From Trichomonas vaginalis G3 (lineage: Eukaryota > Parabasalia > Trichomonadida > Trichomonadidae), in the NCBI RefSeq assembly GCF_026262505.1, contig NC_067206.1, forward strand, positions 28,969,896 to 29,033,895: 64,000 bases of DNA. The letters run 5' to 3'. The translations under genes were made by a program, and so were the position numbers. The notes beneath the pieces were generated by a model. That model was not told the origin of the DNA and made no database searches. It saw nothing but the letters and a program-made list of their open reading frames with translations. Positions 8,790-18,564 of this stretch are shown here, piece after piece; positions within the stretch are counted from its first letter, which is position 1, and each line of letters begins with the position of its first letter.

Positions 8790-10077
8790 GAAATTCATAT
8801 TAAATTATTGTCATTTTTCGACATTAATTCCTCATAAAAATTCGCCTCTATTTGTAATTCAAGATCAAGCTAGTTTTTCCAATTCTATATTTCAAAATAT
8901 TGAAAACGCAACGGCATTCGCAACACAAAGTACAATAGCTAAATTAATGACTAATTATCAATTTATTTATGTACGAATTAATTCAGAATCATGGAATGAT
9001 TTTTTTGAAAATATTATAATGACGAATTGCTCAATTTTGAATGAAACAAAGGAAATTAACAACTTATCAAATATTATTACAATCCATCCATTTTTAACAC
9101 CATACAATATAGAGTACAAATTCTTTAGTTCAGTTCAACCTCGAAATGAGAATTTTGTAAACAAAAATCAAAGAATTGAAATAAGATATGCATCAGTATC
9201 AGAGTGTATCATCGAACAATGCAAATTTATTTCAATTAAACATGATCACGTTGGTGGTGCCGTAAAGATTGTGGCATCACAAATAAATGGAATTATAGAG
9301 AATTCTTTATTCAATGATTTGACAACTTATTCTTTATATAACCCTGTTGATGGAGCTGGAATCTTTTTATCTACAATGACAGGTAGTTTATCACTCAAAA
9401 ATGTTTGCGCTTTCAGATGTGCTGCTTTGGATTCAAGTCATTTTATATTTGGAAATATTAGAGATTGCTTAAATTCTTCATTTTCTTTGAATGATTGTTC
9501 TGTTGGCCAATGTCCAGGAGAATTAGATTATATGGGACAGACAATGGAAATACATTCTCCTGCTGTCATAGAACATTGTAATATCTCTCAGAATTCGCCA
9601 AATAGATTTGCTGTTTTTGATAACTTCGATCCAAGATCGACAAATGAAAGCTATTTGTCAGTTATTCTTAGGGTTTTAGTTTATAATAATTCAGTTGAAA
9701 GTCATGGTTTGATTAACTGTCCATCAGCTATGATTGTTAGCCAAGTTAACTTTATAAATAACTATAACTTGGCTAGTAATATAACAGAGATATTCACTTA
9801 TTATATCAACCTTTCTCTGTCAAATATTTATTATGAAAATAATTATAATTTTAATGTCTCACATTCTGATACAGAAAATATCTTGATTTTTGATGATTAC
9901 TGCTCAGAAAAACCTGGTTCCAATAAGAATTGGACACCTTTGATCATTTCCTTATCAATATTAGGTGTTATTTTAGCATCAATCAGTATTTTTGCTTGTT
10001 TCCGTTTACATAAAAGATTCCAAAAGATTGAAAATAGAATTGAACTCGAGAGGTCTTTAGTCACAGACTATGGATAG
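8790..10077 (+). pseudogene. Surface-protein gene, 3' part (ends in a transmembrane anchor and YG tail)
   Basis: Continuation of the gene begun at 5437, about 429 residues after the insertion; frame upstream of 8790 is transposon-derived. The long N-terminal part is Asn/Ser/Ile-rich with repeated beta-strand-like segments (CIIEQCKFISI, GIIENSLFNDL, SLSLKNVCAFRC). This is the pattern of trichomonad polymorphic-membrane-like surface proteins. Residues near the end form one transmembrane helix (PLIISLSILGVILASISIFACF), followed by a short basic cytoplasmic tail ending LVTDYG. The topology is type I: large outer domain, single anchor, short tail. The two parts together give about 590 residues. 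Without a start of its own, this part is unlikely to be expressed normally. Confidence 0.65.
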
Positions 10078-10421
10078 AATTATAAAACAAAGATATTAAA
10101 TGTGTGTTTAAATAAACTATATCTTTTTCATTGATGAAATTTCTACTACCCTATATTTCCAACTCTTGGAAAATTTTCATGACCCCCTACCCAGGGTCCT
10201 AAAATGGGTATTTTCCTCACACAGACACCGTGGTTTTTTGAGCCGGGAAATAAATAGCGCAGACAGTTTCTACATATAGAGACATGCTTATACTTAGAGT
10301 TTGACGGGAATCTAAAGTGATTTTTTTCTGCATCGCGAAATCTAATGCAATCTCAAAATCATGAAGAAACTGCGAATCGGAGCGCAATTTTTAATATGTT
10401 AATATATAAAGGTACCCCTAC

Positions 10422-11309
10422 TACTGCAAATGCTTCAAATGAAAATCTAAGAAATCAGATTAATTTGATCACATTAGTATAGTATTGGTCAAACCAAAAA
10501 CTCATATGTTGATATATAGCCTATAGATATTCATATTATCTACTTTTCATTGAATTACAGAAGATTTAATAATCTCATAAATATTCTTTTTAATTTTCCG
10601 AATTCCGTGTGCATTTAGATTGCCTATACCTGTATATAATAATTCTAGAATGGTTTGGTTAGATATTAAGTTTTTTAGATTAATATTTTAACATTTTGAT
10701 AAAACAAGCATTTGTTCCATTTTAGAATCGCCATTGAACTCTAGTTTGACTAACATGATGTTGTATGATCAAATAAATTCTAACTTCATGAGATAAATTT
10801 TGAAATTAGAAAATGCGATATCTGACTCAAATATTTATATGAACACATTTAACATTCAATGATAAACTAAAGTACTATACAGCAGATTCGATTTGGCTTA
10901 TATTTTATATAATCAACTAATAATCCTATAAAATTGTGCTATTCACGTTGCTCAAAGATGTATTGAACATTCACTACTTGTGTATTGATAAAATTAGATA
11001 TAGATTCTAATGTAAATCGATATTTTGAAAATTCATATATATTTTGTCTTGGTTTGGCATTTGATCGTGTTGAAACCGGAATTGCAATATATATCGTCTA
11101 AATATATAACTATCAAAATATGAGCTATAGATTTTTAAATTATTCTCCTGAATATGAGTGACTAACATAATTATATTGAATTGAGTAGTAAGAATCTTAA
11201 ATATTAGAATCTGAGAATCTTAAATATTAGAACTGTATAAAGGAACAAGACTATAAATGATGATGAAAATAAAGATTAAATTTAAATCTGAAAATTTGAA
11301 AACATTAAG
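10422..11309. other. AT-rich stretch without a recognisable gene
   Basis: No reading frame of useful length and no clear repeats. The composition and scattered Asn/Ile-type codons could be a badly decayed surface-protein gene, but I cannot support that. Confidence 0.4.
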
Positions 11310-11315
11310 TGTATT

Positions 11316-11433
11316 GTGCACTCTTGTCGGTCACAGTGTCTCATTCCGGGAGACATTGTCACTGCATGTCTCCCAGAATGATATCAAGTTCCCCATTCAT
11401 AACTTGAATGCGGAACTTTGACCGATAAGAGTG
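11316..11433. repeat. Branched palindrome 1
   Basis: The outer arms CACTCTTGTCGGTCA and TGACCGATAAGAGTG enclose a second pair (CATTCCGGGAGACA with TGTCTCCCAGAATG) and a third (CAAGTT with AACTTG). A single strand could fold into a branched, cloverleaf-like form rather than a simple stem. Confidence 0.65.
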
Positions 11434-11592
11434 TATTGTGCACTCTTGTCGGTTGAAAGTTCTGCAATCAGAAGAAGATTGTTGAACAATCCGCCATTCC
11501 AGGAGGCATGAGCTTGTTATCTCTCCTGAAATGGCACATATTTGATAATTCATGGAGCAGAACTTTGCACGCAATCAGACAAAAGATTGCGA
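11433..11592. repeat. Branched palindrome 2
   Basis: The outer arms AAAGTTCTGC and GCAGAACTTT enclose CAATC/GATTG and CCATTCCAGGAG/CTCCTGAAATGG. A small GCAATC/GATTGC stem follows. It shares the flank TATTGTGCACTCTTGTCGGT with palindrome 1, so the two look like tandem diverged copies. Confidence 0.65.
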
Positions 11593-11984
11593 CAGAGTAA
11601 CTGGGAAGACAGCAACTTGAAGCGAAGTTTTGTTTTCGAGTCTTTGGTTAAGAAATCTTAACAAAAAAACAAAGAAAAAAATCAGATAAAGTTGTCAATA
11701 ACTTCATCAGTTAATGCTCACCTATGGGAGGTGTTTTGCGGGAGCTGGGGGTATCTTGGTGAGTACTCAGGAGGCCAAGAAGGGCACCCCAACCGACATT
11801 ATCCTGATGAATTCAGTTGTCAACCATTCTGAAAACCGCTGAAACCGTCGTGTGTAGAGAAATTGTTTAAATTTATTATTTTCAGATTTAAATAAAAATA
11901 AGAAATGTTTACTATTATGGATTTTGAAATTTTTTAAAATTAAGAGTAGGAGATGAGACAAATTTAAATTTTTAAGAAATATTT

Positions 11985-13001
11985 GGAAGGGCGTAAGATA
12001 CGCCAACTTAAATATATTATCAAATGAGAGAAAATCACTCAACAAAAAAACAATTCTTTCAAAAAGTTTGACATTGATCTTTCTAATACATATTTTTGGA
12101 AGGGCGTAAGATACGCCAACTTAAATATATTATCAAATGAGAGAAAATCACTCAACAAAAAAACAATTCTTTCAAAAAGTTTGACATTGATCTTTCTAAT
12201 ACATATTTTTGGAAGGGCGTAAGATACGCCAACTTAAATATATTATCAAATGAGAGAAAATCACTCAACAAAAAAACAATTCTTTCAAAAAGTTTGACAT
12301 TGATCTTTCTAATACATATTTTTGGAAGGGCGTAAGATACGCCAACTTAAATATATTATCAAATGAGAGAAAATCACTCAACAAAAAAACAATTCTTTCA
12401 AAAAGTTTGACATTGATCTTTCTAATACATATTTTTGGAAGGGCGTAAGATACGCCAACTTAAATATATTATCAAATGAGAGAAAATCACTCAACAAAAA
12501 AACAATTCTTTCAAAAAGTTTGACATTGATCTTTCTAATACATATTTTTGGAAGGGCGTAAGATACGCCAACTTAAATATATTATCAAATGAGAGAAAAT
12601 CACTCAACAAAAAAACAATTCTTTCAAAAAGTTTGACATTGATCTTTCTAATACATATTTTTGGAAGGGCGTAAGATACGCCAACTTAAATATATTATCA
12701 AATGAGAGAAAATCACTCAACAAAAAAACAATTCTTTCAAAAAGTTTGACATTGATCTTTCTAATACATATTTTTGGAAGGGCGTAAGATACGCCAACTT
12801 AAATATATTATCAAATGAGAGAAAATCACTCAACAAAAAAACAATTCTTTCAAAAAGTTTGACATTGATCTTTCTAATACATATTTTTGGAAGGGCGTAA
12901 GATACGCCAACTTAAATATATTATCAAATGAGAGAAAATCACTCAACAAAAAAACAATTCTTTCAAAAAGTTTAAAATTGATCTTTCTAATACATATCCT
13001 A
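11985..13001. repeat. Tandem array: nine copies of a 113-bp unit
   Basis: Unit starts lie at 11985, 12098, 12211, 12324, 12437, 12550, 12663, 12776 and 12889, with exact 113-bp spacing and almost no differences until the last copy (changes near 12,971 and at the end). Each unit opens with GGAAGGGCGTAAGATACGCC, which contains a perfect hairpin GGCGTA-AGA-TACGCC, and continues AT-rich. The near identity implies recent expansion or ongoing homogenisation. No coding role is apparent. Confidence 0.95.
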
Positions 13002-13002
13002 T

Positions 13003-14136
13003 GGAAGGAGTTTACATTCTCAAAATAAAAACCAGTTCAAAATCTTATTATTCCTTGAATAAAAATCATTTAATTTCAAATCCATTCCAAATCCTTAAAT
13101 CTGTATTAAAATCATTTTGCCAACAACCAATACAATACAAATTACATTTCCATATATCTTCTTGTCCATTTTAATTTTTTATCTCATTTTATTTAATTTT
13201 ATTTAAAGCATATAGATATCGAGATTCTTTACACATAGTTATATAAAAGTCCAATACATAATAAATTCTTAATTCTAGAGATATCTCAAAATCTCATTTT
13301 TTTAATTTAAAATACCTTTCATTTTTCACAGTACGATCACAACAAACAAGCCATTTACTAATTAACACATATAAGAAAAATATCAAATTACAAAACAACT
13401 TTCAATATCATTCGCATCAAATTCTATTTTTTCATAATTATCAACTACATGTTATTATATAATATATGTCGGCGCATATTCCACTCTATACAAGTGTCAG
13501 ACACACTCACACAAAGCTGTGAGATTCATACCTCTATCAGTAGGACTTCTCAAATCAAGAACACATATGTTTCACTATTGCACATCTGTGTAGGATCTAA
13601 TTAACCCTTTGGACTGGTACTTCAAAATTTGATAATTTGATAATTTCATGTGATATCATCATTTGCCTTTAAAACAACTGTGCGTTAAACTAGACACGTT
13701 TCTCTATCATAATGCAAAATATCAAAGTTTGGGAGATTCCCAAAGTGTCTGAAACTGATCATAAGGGTGAAAAACCGTTTTCCAGAAGTTGGGAACGTAG
13801 GGTATAAAGAAACTCTTCAAATAGAGTTTCCCAAGAAACATTTTTATAATGAATTTTTTAAAATGATAATATAATAACAATGCTTAAATTTTTTAATCTT
13901 TATTTTATAATTTTACTAGAAGTTCCTAATTATTTTGGTAATAAGATAATATGACTATTAAAATCTTAAAGATCATAATAATTCTCAGCATAAATTATTT
14001 TTGGTTAAATTTATGGAAATTAACTTTATGGAAATGATAAAATTAATGTTTAGGGTAGATTTGTCGTACATATACGAGTGATAACTGATGTCTAGCTATA
14101 TATATTAAAAAAATATTAATTTAACATTTTAAAAGT
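13003..14136. other. AT-rich spacer before the cysteine synthase palindrome
   Basis: It includes the right-hand part of the tentative TA-flanked element (to 13,802) and a small stem CTCACA...TGTGAG near 13,510-13,530. No gene is visible. Confidence 0.5.
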
Positions 14137-14159
14137 AACGAATGTAAAGTTCATACAGT

Positions 14160-15059
14160 TTATTCTGTGTCGAAGAGCTTTGTTGAGAGGTATTTCTCGC
14201 CACGGTCGGCAAAGAGAACAACAATAACACCGCTGTCGAGCTTCTCTGCAAGCTTCTGTGCGGCAAGCATGGCGGCACCACTGCTCATGCCAATGAAGAT
14301 GCCTTCCTTTGCAACAATCTCGCGTGCCTTAGCAAACGCTTCTTCGCTCTCAATGAGGATGTGCTCGTCGATCTTGTCTGCCTGGTAGATAGCTGGAACA
14401 ATAGCTTCCTCCATAGACTTAAGACCTTGGATGTAGTGGCCCTTAGTTGGTTGTGCTTCGACAATCTTGACGTTAGGGTTCTTCTCGCGGAGGTTCTTGC
14501 CAACACCCATAAGTGTGCCTGATGTGCCGACTGCTGCAACGAAGTGTGTGACTGTGCCATTAGTCTGTGACCAGATCTCTTCGGCGGTTGTCTTGTAGTG
14601 TGCGATCTTGTTGTACTCGTTGCTGAACTGGTTAGGGTTGAAGTACTTGCCTGGGTTCTCCTTGACGAGTTCGGCAACTTTGCGGATAGCACCATCTGTG
14701 CCGAGCTTCTTGTCGGTGAGGATGATGTCTGCACCGAAAGCTTTGATCATCTTGCGGCGTTCGATTGAGACGCCTTCGCTCATGACGATGATGACGTTGT
14801 AGCCCTTGACGCGGCCGATCATTGCAAGACCGATGCCTGTGTTGCCTGATGTAGCTTCGATGATTGTTGAACCTGGTTGCAACTTGCCTTCCGCTTTCGC
14901 TTGCTCAATCATCTTAAGCGCAATGCGGTCTTTGACTGAACCTGTTGGGTTGAAGCCTTCAAGCTTTGCGTACATCTGAACTTTCGGATTTGGGTTGAGA
15001 TGGTTGATGCGGACGAGTGGTGTGTTTCCGATTGTCTCGAGGATGTTGTCGTAGATCAT
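14160..15059 (-). CDS. Cysteine synthase (PLP-dependent), copy 1
   Basis: A 299-residue PLP-dependent beta-family enzyme that makes cysteine from an activated serine and sulfide. Biochemical work on the Trichomonas vaginalis enzyme points to O-phosphoserine as substrate, and the family is thought to be bacterial in origin (established knowledge, not visible here). The Schiff-base lysine sits in PTGSVKDRIAL (about residue 44), the substrate loop is TSGNTG (about residues 70-75), and a phosphate-binding loop GTSGTLMG is present. Length is slightly shorter than bacterial CysK (~310-320). The coding DNA is markedly GC-richer than its surroundings. The stop runs into TAAAC, giving the trichomonad TAAA signal. 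Protein identical to the copy at 17181-18080. Confidence 0.95.
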   Translation of the reverse strand: MIYDNILETIGNTPLVRINHLNPNPKVQMYAKLEGFNPTGSVKDRIALKMIEQAKAEGKLQPGSTIIEATSGNTGIGLAMIGRVKGYNVIIVMSEGVSIERRKMIKAFGADIILTDKKLGTDGAIRKVAELVKENPGKYFNPNQFSNEYNKIAHYKTTAEEIWSQTNGTVTHFVAAVGTSGTLMGVGKNLREKNPNVKIVEAQPTKGHYIQGLKSMEEAIVPAIYQADKIDEHILIESEEAFAKAREIVAKEGIFIGMSSGAAMLAAQKLAEKLDSGVIVVLFADRGEKYLSTKLFDTE

Positions 15060-15081
15060 ATCTTAGATCAAGAAATGTAAG

Positions 15082-15087
15082 AAATGA
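15082..15087 (-). promoter_or_regulatory. Inr-like element upstream of cysteine synthase copy 1
   Basis: TCATTT on the minus strand, the mirror of 17153-17158, with its A about 26 bases before the ATG. It matches the trichomonad initiator consensus TCA-Y-W. The distance is slightly longer than usual. Confidence 0.45.
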
Positions 15088-15541
15088 TGTGAGAAAATTT
15101 ACGGATGACAGAAATCAATTTTTTCTGTGTTACTGTTAACAACTTCTCAATTTTTTTCTGATGAAATCTGTTCAACAATTTGAATGGATGATGGTCGATT
15201 TGTGTGAAAATTTATCCATAATTTGTTAATTCGATATTATCCAACGACATATGTCATACTGATACGACGTGACATAACATTACAATGACAAAACAAATAA
15301 AATTATTTTGTTTTCTTTTCTTTCAACTCAAAAGATGTTAATTTACAATATCTCTATTACAAATATGTATATTATTACTCAGCACTCTTATATCGAATGA
15401 CAAAACAGATTTCGTCTTGAAGAAAAATATATTTTATTGCTTCAATTGAGAATTGAACTTGGGTTATCTTCTTATTATGATTAATTTATACTGTTGATCT
15501 GGACATAATATGAAATTCATGTTATAACGAAGATTGTTTAA

Positions 15542-16453
15542 GGGTGGCGGAAAGTGAAGTGAATGAGCAAAAATAAAATGCTATTATCTCGCCATATGCA
15601 TAATATCTTTCGGTAAAAATTATATAGCTACAAATATCATTTGTAGTAGTATACGTATGCCATAATTTCATTATCATATATGCAAGCTTTTTATTTTCCC
15701 TCCTGTGATAAATATTTGACTTTCGCTTTTGATAGGGGTAAAAAAATTTAAATATCTCATGATTGGAGCTTTAAGGGTGCCCTATAACGATAATGTAAAC
15801 ATCACAAAATTAACCTTATTAGAACTCGAATGAATGGATTATCCAGATTCTAGTTCTCAATATAATAACCTTAAAAGTGCTTTTCTGAGGGTGGTCTATC
15901 GTCTATAGGGCACCCTTAAGCACAAAATATGCTCAATAGAAAACATAGAAAACAGCATCTTTTATATATTTAAATATGAAGAAAGACTCCTTATCTTATA
16001 TTGAAAGACTAGATACAAATCTAATCAAACTCTGAATAGGTGCAAACTGTAAAGAAAAGTATCGGATGTAATTGGTATTTATATGCTGTTTATTCTCATA
16101 CATTGATTTTATGCAAATTTTATAAGTAGTTCCAGATCTCATCACTTATTGCATCTTAGACGAATTTAATAGATACGTGTTTTGTTCAATAGAAAAAATA
16201 GATCTATGTACCTATATTGCATACCTTAAGTATTTTTGATATTAATTCAAAAACCAGAGACTAGATACAGTTGGAAATTCAATTTTTTCATTCATTATTT
16301 CTCTACCAGATAGAGATCTCAGACGACACAAACTTTGTAGTAAATACTTATTTATATACACTATTTAATTATGTTACAATAACAAAATAATTTCAAATAT
16401 TTATTTAGTTATTTTTACTTTTTGTTATTCGGTCACATCACTTTCCACCACCC
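15542..16453. mobile_element. TTAA-flanked non-autonomous DNA element in the palindrome spacer
   Basis: The left end GGGTGGCGGAAAGTGAAGTGA and the reverse complement of the right end GGGTGGTGGAAAGTGATGTGA differ at two positions. TTAA borders both sides (15538-15541, 16454-16457), the target choice of piggyBac-type elements. The 912-bp interior has no coding frame and carries a second, smaller TTAA-flanked element. It occupies most of the 1.4-kb spacer between the cysteine synthase arms. Confidence 0.65.
15775..15915. mobile_element. Nested 141-bp TTAA-flanked mini-element
   Basis: The ends GGGTGCCCTATA-ACGATA and the reverse complement GGGTGCCCTATAGACGATA match, with TTAA on both sides (15771-15774, 15916-15919). 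It shares the GGGTG start with the surrounding element, so the two are probably related families, one inserted in the other. Confidence 0.65.
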
Positions 16454-17152
16454 TTAAGAAATTTTATAATTAAATTTACAAACTTTATTCTCGCGATTAA
16501 TATTGTATATAGGCATGTACAGAAATCCAAATTTCTATTGCGAAAACTTGTAATTGCTTTTCAAATGATTTTAAAAATTTTGCACGAAATAACTTCATTG
16601 TAACTATAATCGGTATGACAAATTGATATTTAATATAATTATATGTATATTGGACGATAAAGAGAATAAAAAGGAAAATTGCAACTTTTTTGATGAATAA
16701 TTGATCGATATTTCAGATAATTAATCATCGGATATAGATAAGTGTGGTATATATATCATCCGCTGAAGATACTGGCTCAAAAATATAGTCAGGAAAGAAT
16801 TTATTGAATCAAACATTAATAATCAAAAAATCTGTTTTGTCATTCGATATAAGAGTGCTGAGTAATAATATACATATTTGTAATAGAGATATTGTAAATT
16901 AACATCTTTTGAGTTGAAAGAAAAGAAAACAAAATAATTTTATTTGTTTTGTCATTGTAATGTTATGTCACGTCGTATCAGTATGACATATGTCGTTGGA
17001 TAATATCGAATTAACAAATTATGGATAAATTTTCACACAAATCGACCATCATCCATTCAAATTGTCGAACAGATTTCATCAGAAAAAAATTGAGAAGTTG
17101 TTAACAGTAACACAGAAAAAATTGATTTCTGTCATCCGTAAATTTTCTCACA

Positions 17153-17158
17153 TCATTT
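17153..17158 (+). promoter_or_regulatory. Inr-like element upstream of cysteine synthase copy 2
   Basis: TCATTT with the presumed +1 A at 17155, 26 bases before the ATG at 17181. It matches the trichomonad initiator consensus. Confidence 0.45.
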
Positions 17159-17180
17159 CTTACATTTCTTGATCTAAGAT

Positions 17181-18080
17181 ATGATCTACGACAACATCCT
17201 CGAGACAATCGGAAACACACCACTCGTCCGCATCAACCATCTCAACCCAAATCCGAAAGTTCAGATGTACGCAAAGCTTGAAGGCTTCAACCCAACAGGT
17301 TCAGTCAAAGACCGCATTGCGCTTAAGATGATTGAGCAAGCGAAAGCGGAAGGCAAGTTGCAACCAGGTTCAACAATCATCGAAGCTACATCAGGCAACA
17401 CAGGCATCGGTCTTGCAATGATCGGCCGCGTCAAGGGCTACAACGTCATCATCGTCATGAGCGAAGGCGTCTCAATCGAACGCCGCAAGATGATCAAAGC
17501 TTTCGGTGCAGACATCATCCTCACCGACAAGAAGCTCGGCACAGATGGTGCTATCCGCAAAGTTGCCGAACTCGTCAAGGAGAACCCAGGCAAGTACTTC
17601 AACCCTAACCAGTTCAGCAACGAGTACAACAAGATCGCACACTACAAGACAACCGCCGAAGAGATCTGGTCACAGACTAATGGCACAGTCACACACTTCG
17701 TTGCAGCAGTCGGCACATCAGGCACACTTATGGGTGTTGGCAAGAACCTCCGCGAGAAGAACCCTAACGTCAAGATTGTCGAAGCACAACCAACTAAGGG
17801 CCACTACATCCAAGGTCTTAAGTCTATGGAGGAAGCTATTGTTCCAGCTATCTACCAGGCAGACAAGATCGACGAGCACATCCTCATTGAGAGCGAAGAA
17901 GCGTTTGCTAAGGCACGCGAGATTGTTGCAAAGGAAGGCATCTTCATTGGCATGAGCAGTGGTGCCGCCATGCTTGCCGCACAGAAGCTTGCAGAGAAGC
18001 TCGACAGCGGTGTTATTGTTGTTCTCTTTGCCGACCGTGGCGAGAAATACCTCTCAACAAAGCTCTTCGACACAGAATAA
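17181..18080 (+). CDS. Cysteine synthase (PLP-dependent), copy 2
   Basis: The protein is identical to copy 1 over all 299 residues, and even the overlapping out-of-frame translations match, so the coding DNA is essentially unchanged. PLP-lysine segment PTGSVKDRIAL, TSGNTG loop and GTSGT loop are all present. It is cytosolic in trichomonads as far as known, where cysteine is the main thiol because glutathione is absent. It is divergent from copy 1 across a spacer filled with TTAA-flanked elements, and each copy keeps its own ~120-base upstream region with an Inr-like TCATTT. Expression of both would double dosage; this is inference. Confidence 0.95.
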   Translation: MIYDNILETIGNTPLVRINHLNPNPKVQMYAKLEGFNPTGSVKDRIALKMIEQAKAEGKLQPGSTIIEATSGNTGIGLAMIGRVKGYNVIIVMSEGVSIERRKMIKAFGADIILTDKKLGTDGAIRKVAELVKENPGKYFNPNQFSNEYNKIAHYKTTAEEIWSQTNGTVTHFVAAVGTSGTLMGVGKNLREKNPNVKIVEAQPTKGHYIQGLKSMEEAIVPAIYQADKIDEHILIESEEAFAKAREIVAKEGIFIGMSSGAAMLAAQKLAEKLDSGVIVVLFADRGEKYLSTKLFDTE

Positions 18081-18103
18081 ACTGTATGAACTTTACATTC
18101 GTT

Positions 18104-18564
18104 TCACATAATTAAGAATACTGGCTTTTCTTATGCTATTATAAAATCCTAATAATATACAATTGATTTCATAATCTTTTACCGAAACATTTTAGCATAT
18201 AAAAGCATTTTGCATTTTATTCTGAAATCAGATTTAAATGTTAGTGATATCTTGTTTATGATGTGCTAAATAATTCAAATCTGCTTAACTATAAATCGGA
18301 TATAAGTTGATTGATTCAAGATTTGTTGAGTTCTTGAATTGTTATTCGTGATATGTTTGGAAAGTTGCAGCTGTGTGTGAAATGTATTTTAATTGTAACT
18401 AGGTCCTTATTGAAGGTAAAACGGATAGGGATTGATGAAAAATGACAAATCCGTAAAATTGTCATATCATTTTTTGGAAATATTTTTCTTTCACTATTCA
18501 CGCTCAATGTTTTTGAATTGTATTTGATTAGAAAAATTGTAAACTTTCTGACACTTCCGTATAA
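18104..18564. other. AT-rich spacer
   Basis: Unique sequence between the palindrome and the RalGAP-like gene. No gene, clear Inr or repeat is seen. Confidence 0.5.

Larger units (their letters stand above)
10149..13802. mobile_element. Probable TA-flanked non-autonomous DNA element (3.65 kb)
   Basis: Left end CCCTATATTTCCAACTCTTGG and the reverse complement of the right end CCCTACGTTCCCAACTTCTGG agree at about 20 of the first 25 positions, all mismatches being transitions. Each end is bordered by TA (10147-10148 and 13803-13804), as in Tc1/mariner-type insertions. No transposase frame is seen. The interior holds two branched palindromes (11,310-11,600) and the 113-bp repeat array (11,985-13,001). 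The ends are moderately alike and a 2-bp duplication is weak evidence, so this is a tentative call. Confidence 0.4.
14137..15412. repeat. Left arm of a 1,276-bp inverted duplication
   Basis: It matches the reverse complement of 16828-18103 over 1,276 bp with no length change. Read through by eye, I find one mismatch in the ~350 noncoding bases upstream of the gene (15174 against 17066), and the encoded proteins are identical. It contains a complete cysteine synthase gene with its upstream region and a short 3' flank. Similarity ends abruptly on both sides. Confidence 0.95.
16828..18103. repeat. Right arm of the 1,276-bp inverted duplication
   Basis: Reverse-complement partner of 14137-15412. 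Together with the 1,415-bp spacer (15,413-16,827) it forms a ~4-kb interrupted palindrome with the two genes transcribed away from the centre. Confidence 0.95.

Noticed and set aside
11985-13001. Regular repeats suggestive of a CRISPR array
   Set aside because: The entire 113-bp unit repeats with no unique spacers, and the context is eukaryotic. It is a minisatellite.
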